Source of the DNA: a virus
Reading direction: 5' to 3' (one strand)
Length of the DNA stretch: 46,898 nucleotides
Virus record (IMG/VR): IMGVR_UViG_3300032236_000515
Coordinates: 1 to 46,898 of that record
Under the pieces are notes generated by a model, which saw nothing but the letters and a program-made list of their open reading frames with translations, searched no databases and was not told where the DNA came from. The first letter of the stretch is position 1. Each line of letters begins with the position of its first letter. This document shows, piece by piece, positions 43,747-46,898 of this stretch. The translations under genes and the position numbers were made by a program.

Positions 43747-44150
43747 TATGCACGACCCTCATAGTTAACATCCTCAGAACGTACAATCTTGCCATCTTTA
43801 ATGTAGTGGTGTCTAGTTACCCGTATAGGTGCGCCTGGTCGGATGGTGCGTTCTCGTTCATAATGGCTAGGTCCAATGACAGCATCCGAGTCCATAACAT
43901 CGTCATGCTCTGGAGTTCCTGGCTGTATCTCATGCTCTGGTCGTACTTCTGCCTCTAAAACAATGCCTTTAGGGGCTGGCTCATCGTCTTCGGTATCTTT
44001 CCAATAAGGCTCGTCTGAAGCAAAGTCGTGAGCAACATTTGGGTTAGTTGTCCAGTGCATACCAAGTTTCTCGGTGTTTGGCTCGTCAGTGTACGCCAAT
44101 CCACGATAAACCTTTAGTGGTTGTTGGAACTCTGCGTTGCTTGCGCCCAT
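43746..44150 (-). CDS. ADP-ribosyltransferase-like protein with MGASNAEF leader
   Basis: A 134-residue protein starting MGASNAEFQQPLKVYRGLAY. R16 of Y-R-G, 'LGMHWTTNPNVAHDFA' (residues 29-44) and 'HYERERTIRPGAPIRV' (E98-x-E100) give the R ... S/T ... E-x-E order of ADP-ribosyltransferases, with Pro-Gly after the E-x-E as in toxin families. The S-T-S element is degenerate (W-T-T). Junction bases with the preceding gene match those with the next. NAD binding is inferred. Confidence 0.63.
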   Translation of the reverse strand: MGASNAEFQQPLKVYRGLAYTDEPNTEKLGMHWTTNPNVAHDFASDEPYWKDTEDDEPAPKGIVLEAEVRPEHEIQPGTPEHDDVMDSDAVIGPSHYERERTIRPGAPIRVTRHHYIKDGKIVRSEDVNYEGRA

Positions 44151-44818
44151 TATGCACGCCCTAATCCTGTAGGAGGTTCCACCTTAGTGGCTTTGCCCCA
44201 GTTCTCATTGTTCATGTAGTGCTCAGAATCCGCAGAATCTGGAGTATGAGTCATATGGAACACATTTTTGATAGTGATTGGTGCTCCTGGCAACAACGGC
44301 ACCTCACGCTCACCTGGATTGTTATCGATGTTGTTATACGCCCTAAACTCTTTAAACCCAGGGTGTTCAGCCGTAAACACGTGCTTTTTATGTACTAAAC
44401 CCTCGATAATGGTGCCACTACTAGGGTCAGCCTCGACACTATTCCCTCCAGCAGCAAAATAGTCAGCCACTACTGGGTGTAGCGCCCAGTGCTGCCCTAA
44501 CTGCTGATAGTTGATGTGGTCAGGATGAACATCGAACCCACGATAAACCCTAATATGGTCGCCATTGTCCCCAGCGTCAGGAGTTGTCTGGCTGAGGATG
44601 CCTTCCTTGATGGGCGCAAGTTTTTTACGCTCTTCTTCATAGTCTTTATCAATCTTGTTGTACTCTTCGGAAGAGAAGTCGGGGACTTTGTTAAACCCGA
44701 TTATTCTTTTCGCAGAGTCTAGGGCAGTACCACTTTCGGGTAGGTTGAGGTTCTTCCTCTCCCAAGAAGTTAAGTGTGGTTCACTGCCTGTAGCAAACTC
44801 GGCAAAGTTAGCGCCCAA
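44150..44818 (-). CDS. ADP-ribosyltransferase-like protein with MGANFAEF leader (TTG start)
   Basis: The frame starts at TTG 44818, nine bases after AGGGGA, giving MGANFAEFATGSE at the N-terminus. In the 222-residue product, 'HIRVYRGFDVHP' (R93), 'LGQHWALHPVVADYFA' and 'GEREVPLLPGAPITI' (E170-x-E172) repeat the R ... x ... E-x-E pattern, spaced like the downstream gene. An extra helical segment (residues 30-75) precedes the catalytic part. It is the first of the tagged series. Confidence 0.63.
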   Translation of the reverse strand: MGANFAEFATGSEPHLTSWERKNLNLPESGTALDSAKRIIGFNKVPDFSSEEYNKIDKDYEEERKKLAPIKEGILSQTTPDAGDNGDHIRVYRGFDVHPDHINYQQLGQHWALHPVVADYFAAGGNSVEADPSSGTIIEGLVHKKHVFTAEHPGFKEFRAYNNIDNNPGEREVPLLPGAPITIKNVFHMTHTPDSADSEHYMNNENWGKATKVEPPTGLGRA

Positions 44819-44830
44819 AAGTTTTTTCCC

Positions 44831-45055
44831 CTAGCGACGGGCTTTTTCTGCACCATCGACTAGATGTGCATTACGGCGGCGTTGGGTTGGTGTAGGGAAC
44901 TTTTGTTTTAGTGTGTCGTAGGCGAGTTGGCTGCCTAGGTGTGCCATGCCTGTGGCTCCGATAGCCATTTCTGGGCTTACGAGGGCTCCTAGTCCTGCGG
45001 CTACACCGTGGGCTAATGCTCCTACACCTAGACGGCGTACTTGATACTTGTCCAT
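44831..45055 (-). CDS. Small Gly/Ala-rich protein with hydrophobic segment
   Basis: A 74-residue protein with 'GVGALAHGVAAGLGALVSPE' and 'MAIGATGMAHLGSQLAYD', possibly membrane-associated, and a basic end ('PTQRRRNAHLVDGAEKARR'). Unrecognised. It lies just after a 27-base repeat (45071-45100). Confidence 0.5.
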   Translation of the reverse strand: MDKYQVRRLGVGALAHGVAAGLGALVSPEMAIGATGMAHLGSQLAYDTLKQKFPTPTQRRRNAHLVDGAEKARR

Positions 45056-45070
45056 AATCTGTCCTTTGCT

Positions 45071-45100
45071 TGTTAAAAGTTAAACTTTAAACGCCCCAAC
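45071..45100 (-). repeat. 27-base element, copy in minus orientation
   Basis: The minus-strand sequence GTTGGGGCGTTTAAAGTTTA... matches 24 of 27 bases of the plus-strand copy at 45651-45680. It sits between the stop at 45104 and the next start at 45055. Confidence 0.8.
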
Positions 45101-45103
45101 TTG

Positions 45104-45607
45104 TTAGTCTTTTGACCAGTTGCGTGCTGTTCCTGGCTTTAGGATGCCGTTCTCGTCGTAGTCTTCGGCGTTCCATTGGCGTCCTAGACGTTCGTTCAAG
45201 TGTTGGTTAAATGCTGTACGATTACGTGCACGAGTCTCAGCGGCTCTCTGAGACGCTGTAGAAGCGTCAGGGCGTGAACCTGTGGCAGGACCCGCTACAG
45301 GGCTTCTAGGGACCTCTGGAGCCCCGCTACGGGGTACTTCTGCGACTGCAGGGTGGTCTGCGTCCTGGTTTGGACCAGAAAGTTGAATGTCTTTACGGTC
45401 AGCAATGTTCATACCCTCCAAATCCTTATCCCAACGAGCGTCATAATGCTTAGGTTTACCGCCATCAAACATGACTGCAGCACCACAGTTAGAACACTTA
45501 GGTACAGCCGCCCAAGCCGCAGCCTTAAGGTTCGGGTCATCCATACGCTTACTACCAGTAAACAAGCGTTCGTGAGTACGAAGATTAAAGTTAGGGTCTG
45601 AAGCCAT
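45104..45607 (-). CDS. Hypothetical protein with zinc-knuckle-like Cys pair
   Basis: A 167-residue protein. 'VPKCSNCGAAVMFDGGKPKH' has a C-x-x-C, with two His later that may complete a metal site; the middle is Pro/Ala-rich with a repeated V-P-R-S-x-A unit, and the last 45 residues are helical ('FNQHLNERLGRQWNAEDYDE'). Flanked by an inverted copy pair of a 27-base element. No family recognised. First gene of the minus-strand block. Confidence 0.5.
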   Translation of the reverse strand: MASDPNFNLRTHERLFTGSKRMDDPNLKAAAWAAVPKCSNCGAAVMFDGGKPKHYDARWDKDLEGMNIADRKDIQLSGPNQDADHPAVAEVPRSGAPEVPRSPVAGPATGSRPDASTASQRAAETRARNRTAFNQHLNERLGRQWNAEDYDENGILKPGTARNWSKD

Positions 45608-45650
45608 TAGGATTCTCCTACTAGAAGGTATACAACTAGTGTGCCAGGAA

Positions 45651-45680
45651 GTTGAGGCGTTTAAAGGCTAACTTTTAGTC
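45651..45680 (+). repeat. 27-base element, copy in plus orientation
   Basis: GTTGAGGCGTTTAAAGGCTA... matches the minus-strand copy at 45071-45100 in 24 of the first 27 bases. It lies in the divergent region, oriented towards the plus-strand genes. Confidence 0.8.
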
Positions 45681-45704
45681 AAAATAATCGTGCCCCAACC
45701 ACAC

Positions 45705-45740
45705 CTTGCCCCCGCCCCCATAGGGGGGCGTGGGGGCGAG
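45705..45740. other. GC-rich hairpin in divergent intergenic region
   Basis: Runs of C and G (CTTGCCCCCGCCCCC then GGGGGGCGTGGGGGCGAG) form a long GC stem with a bulge. Neither side has a T-run and no gene reads into it, so it is not a conventional terminator. Confidence 0.55.
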
Positions 45741-45778
45741 ATAAGAAGTGCCGTTACCAAATCGTTATCTTGCGGCTA

Positions 45779-45806
45779 TTGAATCACAGCAAACACGTAA
45801 TAGACT
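45779..45806 (+). promoter_or_regulatory. Candidate promoter for the plus-strand genes
   Basis: TTGAAT (45779-45784) and TAGACT (45801-45806), a TANNNT-type -10, are separated by 16 bases. The expected start of transcription falls on or next to the ATG at 45813, and no ribosome binding site is seen, so the mRNA may be leaderless. Confidence 0.45.
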
Positions 45807-45812
45807 CTAACC

Positions 45813-46013
45813 ATGAATGATTTTGAATCCCTGTTTAGGCGCTACAACCCTGCATCACTATTAGGGTTTACCCACAAAACCTACGCTGAAGGCATCCAAG
45901 ATGAGCGCAAACGCATCCTAGAAGCCCTAAAAACCCTAAATGTAGACGATTTCGACGACATCTGCTACAAAACTGACATTATCAAACTGATAGGACCAGT
46001 AGATGAAATCTGA
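45813..46013 (+). CDS. Small plus-strand protein with G-x-E-R-x-R-I motif
   Basis: A 66-residue protein, MNDFESLFRRYNPASLLGFT..., containing 'YAEGIQDERKRILEAL', the motif shared by the following genes. First gene of the divergent cluster; possibly leaderless. Function unknown. Confidence 0.6.
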   Translation: MNDFESLFRRYNPASLLGFTHKTYAEGIQDERKRILEALKTLNVDDFDDICYKTDIIKLIGPVDEI

Positions 46014-46152
46014 AGACTATAAGCAAGGGTACGCTGACGGCAAACAGAAAACGTTAGAACACATCCTAGAAGCATTACGTCGAGCATACCCATCCACCAT
46101 TTGGGCACGAACCGAACACGTACTAAAACTAATCGAGGAACTAGATGTCTGA
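46003..46152 (+). CDS. Small plus-strand protein (49 aa)
   Basis: An overlapping frame of 49 codons beginning MKSEDYKQGYADGKQKTLEH. It has 'YKQGYADGKQKTLEHILEAL', a weaker version of the cluster motif, and 'VLKLIEELDV' at the end. It overlaps the previous gene by 11 and the next by 8 bases, as its neighbours do. Confidence 0.55.
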   Translation: MKSEDYKQGYADGKQKTLEHILEALRRAYPSTIWARTEHVLKLIEELDV

Positions 46153-46351
46153 CCTACAGGAACTAATCCACAAAACCTCCATGCACGCCTACGAACAAGG
46201 CGTAAAGCACGAAACAACCCGCATCATCGAACTACTAGAATCCGAAATCAAACGCCTAGAAGCAATGGCTGAAGGTAGGGGTCCAGCATGGCGTAGTGCA
46301 GGCATCATGAACTGCAAGCACACTATCGCCCTAATCAAAGGAGAAAAATAA
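46145..46351 (+). CDS. Small plus-strand protein with ER-x-I-LLE motif
   Basis: A 68-residue protein with 'AYEQGVKHETTRIIELLESE' and a C-terminal 'HTIALIKGEK', an ending that recurs in the gene at 46623. Helical and charged. Function unknown. Confidence 0.6.
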   Translation: MSDLQELIHKTSMHAYEQGVKHETTRIIELLESEIKRLEAMAEGRGPAWRSAGIMNCKHTIALIKGEK

Positions 46352-46626
46352 TGACAGACCAGCCTGAAAGCCTGTCTTATGCAGACCAGCCACCCCTAAA
46401 CCAGGTATACGCCACTAGTGACTTCGCTCAAGGCATAGAGCGTGGTAAGTTTACGGAGCGTGAACGCATCCTTAACCTGCTAGACCAGGCGCTAATGTGG
46501 GCTCTACCCATCGACGCAGACGACATAGAGTGGGATGCCACTAAAGTCATTACCTTTGCTAAAAGGCTAATCACTGGAGAGGTTAGGACAGTCGCCTATA
46601 CGTATCCCGAGGGAGAAACCGAGTGA
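46351..46626 (+). CDS. Small plus-strand protein with ERERI motif
   Basis: A 91-residue protein with 'FAQGIERGKFTERERILNLL' in the middle. The start overlaps the preceding stop (TAATG). Function unknown. Confidence 0.6.
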   Translation: MTDQPESLSYADQPPLNQVYATSDFAQGIERGKFTERERILNLLDQALMWALPIDADDIEWDATKVITFAKRLITGEVRTVAYTYPEGETE

Positions 46627-46805
46627 CTGAAGACGAAAAACTACACAACGACATCTGGAACACTGCCGTGAAGGTTGGAGCCGCCAGGGAGCGTGGACGC
46701 ATTATCGAACTGCTAGAAACCCATTGTGAAGAAAAACACTTTGCGATTTGTGATGAAAGCAGTTGCTATGACTTAATCGCTCTTATCAAGGGAGAGAACA
46801 AGTGA
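46623..46805 (+). CDS. Small plus-strand protein ending in ALIKGENK
   Basis: A 60-residue protein with 'KVGAARERGRIIELLETHCE' and the end 'YDLIALIKGENK'. Four-base overlaps with both neighbours. Clearly related in motif order to the gene at 46145. Confidence 0.6.
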   Translation: MTEDEKLHNDIWNTAVKVGAARERGRIIELLETHCEEKHFAICDESSCYDLIALIKGENK

Positions 46806-46898
46806 GCATACTAAATGAGCCAAGAAAACCTGACTGCGATGTTTGTGAATGGGCTACGGCGTATCATTACGCACACGGTCTGAACCTGTGCACATCCG
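46802..46898 (+). CDS. Partial protein with C-x-x-C (GTG start)
   Basis: A GTG at 46802 overlapping the previous TGA opens a frame that runs off the window. The visible 32 residues (MSILNEPRKPDCDVCEWATA...) include 'CDVC' and a later 'LNLC', possibly a zinc finger. Confidence 0.45.
   Translation, partial: MSILNEPRKPDCDVCEWATAYHYAHGLNLCTS

Noticed and set aside
45705-45740. Terminator for the small plus- or minus-strand genes
   Set aside because: Genes diverge from this region, so no transcript runs into it, and no T-run follows on either strand.

Overview
The window is a 46.9 kb piece of the genome of a tailed double-stranded DNA phage with a contractile tail (myovirus morphology). The evidence is a large terminase, portal, scaffold and major capsid protein together with tail sheath, tail tube, tape measure and a gp25/gpJ-type baseplate. 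No integrase, replication gene or genome end is visible, so this is an internal part of a larger genome. The host is not shown directly. Candidate TANNNT -10 elements, an apparently leaderless gene, a DUF2746-like lysis-region protein and collagen-like GPT fibres fit an actinobacterial host, but that is inference.

Almost everything from 45607 down to 1 is read on the minus strand. In the direction of transcription the order is: (i) 45607-41140, small accessory genes, eight of which share an N-terminal peptide of the form M-x-x-x-x-A-[DE]-F and carry ADP-ribosyltransferase-like, Arr-like, acetyltransferase-like and ParB-like domains; (ii) 41159-38683, an Hsp20 chaperone with a strong promoter and a hairpin over its ribosome binding site, a tRNA-Thr, an FmdB-type zinc ribbon and a HAD phosphatase; (iii) 38390-32887, a lysis/envelope region with an M23 endolysin, several holin candidates and a secreted PA14-like protein; (iv) 32817-24866, the packaging and head block (terminase, portal, scaffold, capsid), punctuated by hairpin terminators and by a repeated AT-rich motif that may be a late promoter; (v) 24743-12286, a neck protein, four fibre proteins (three collagen-like), a glycosyltransferase, connector genes and a run of tiny basic proteins, ending in a terminator; (vi) 12161-1, connector/terminator proteins, sheath, tube, a tail chaperone with a probable +1 frameshift extension, tape measure and baseplate, running off the left edge.

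At the right end (45813-46898) transcription diverges. A chain of five very small overlapping plus-strand genes, four or five of them sharing a G-x(n)-E-R-x-R-I-x-x-L-L-E motif, begins what is probably an early region.

The most interesting part is 41140-44818. Adjacent genes with unrelated C-terminal enzymatic domains share nearly the same first eight residues, and the first bases are conserved at the DNA level, in two cases across the stop/start junction. This looks like an effector cassette array whose common leader could direct the proteins into the virion or to another common destination, analogous in principle to T4 internal proteins and Alt. The destination is not shown by the sequence.
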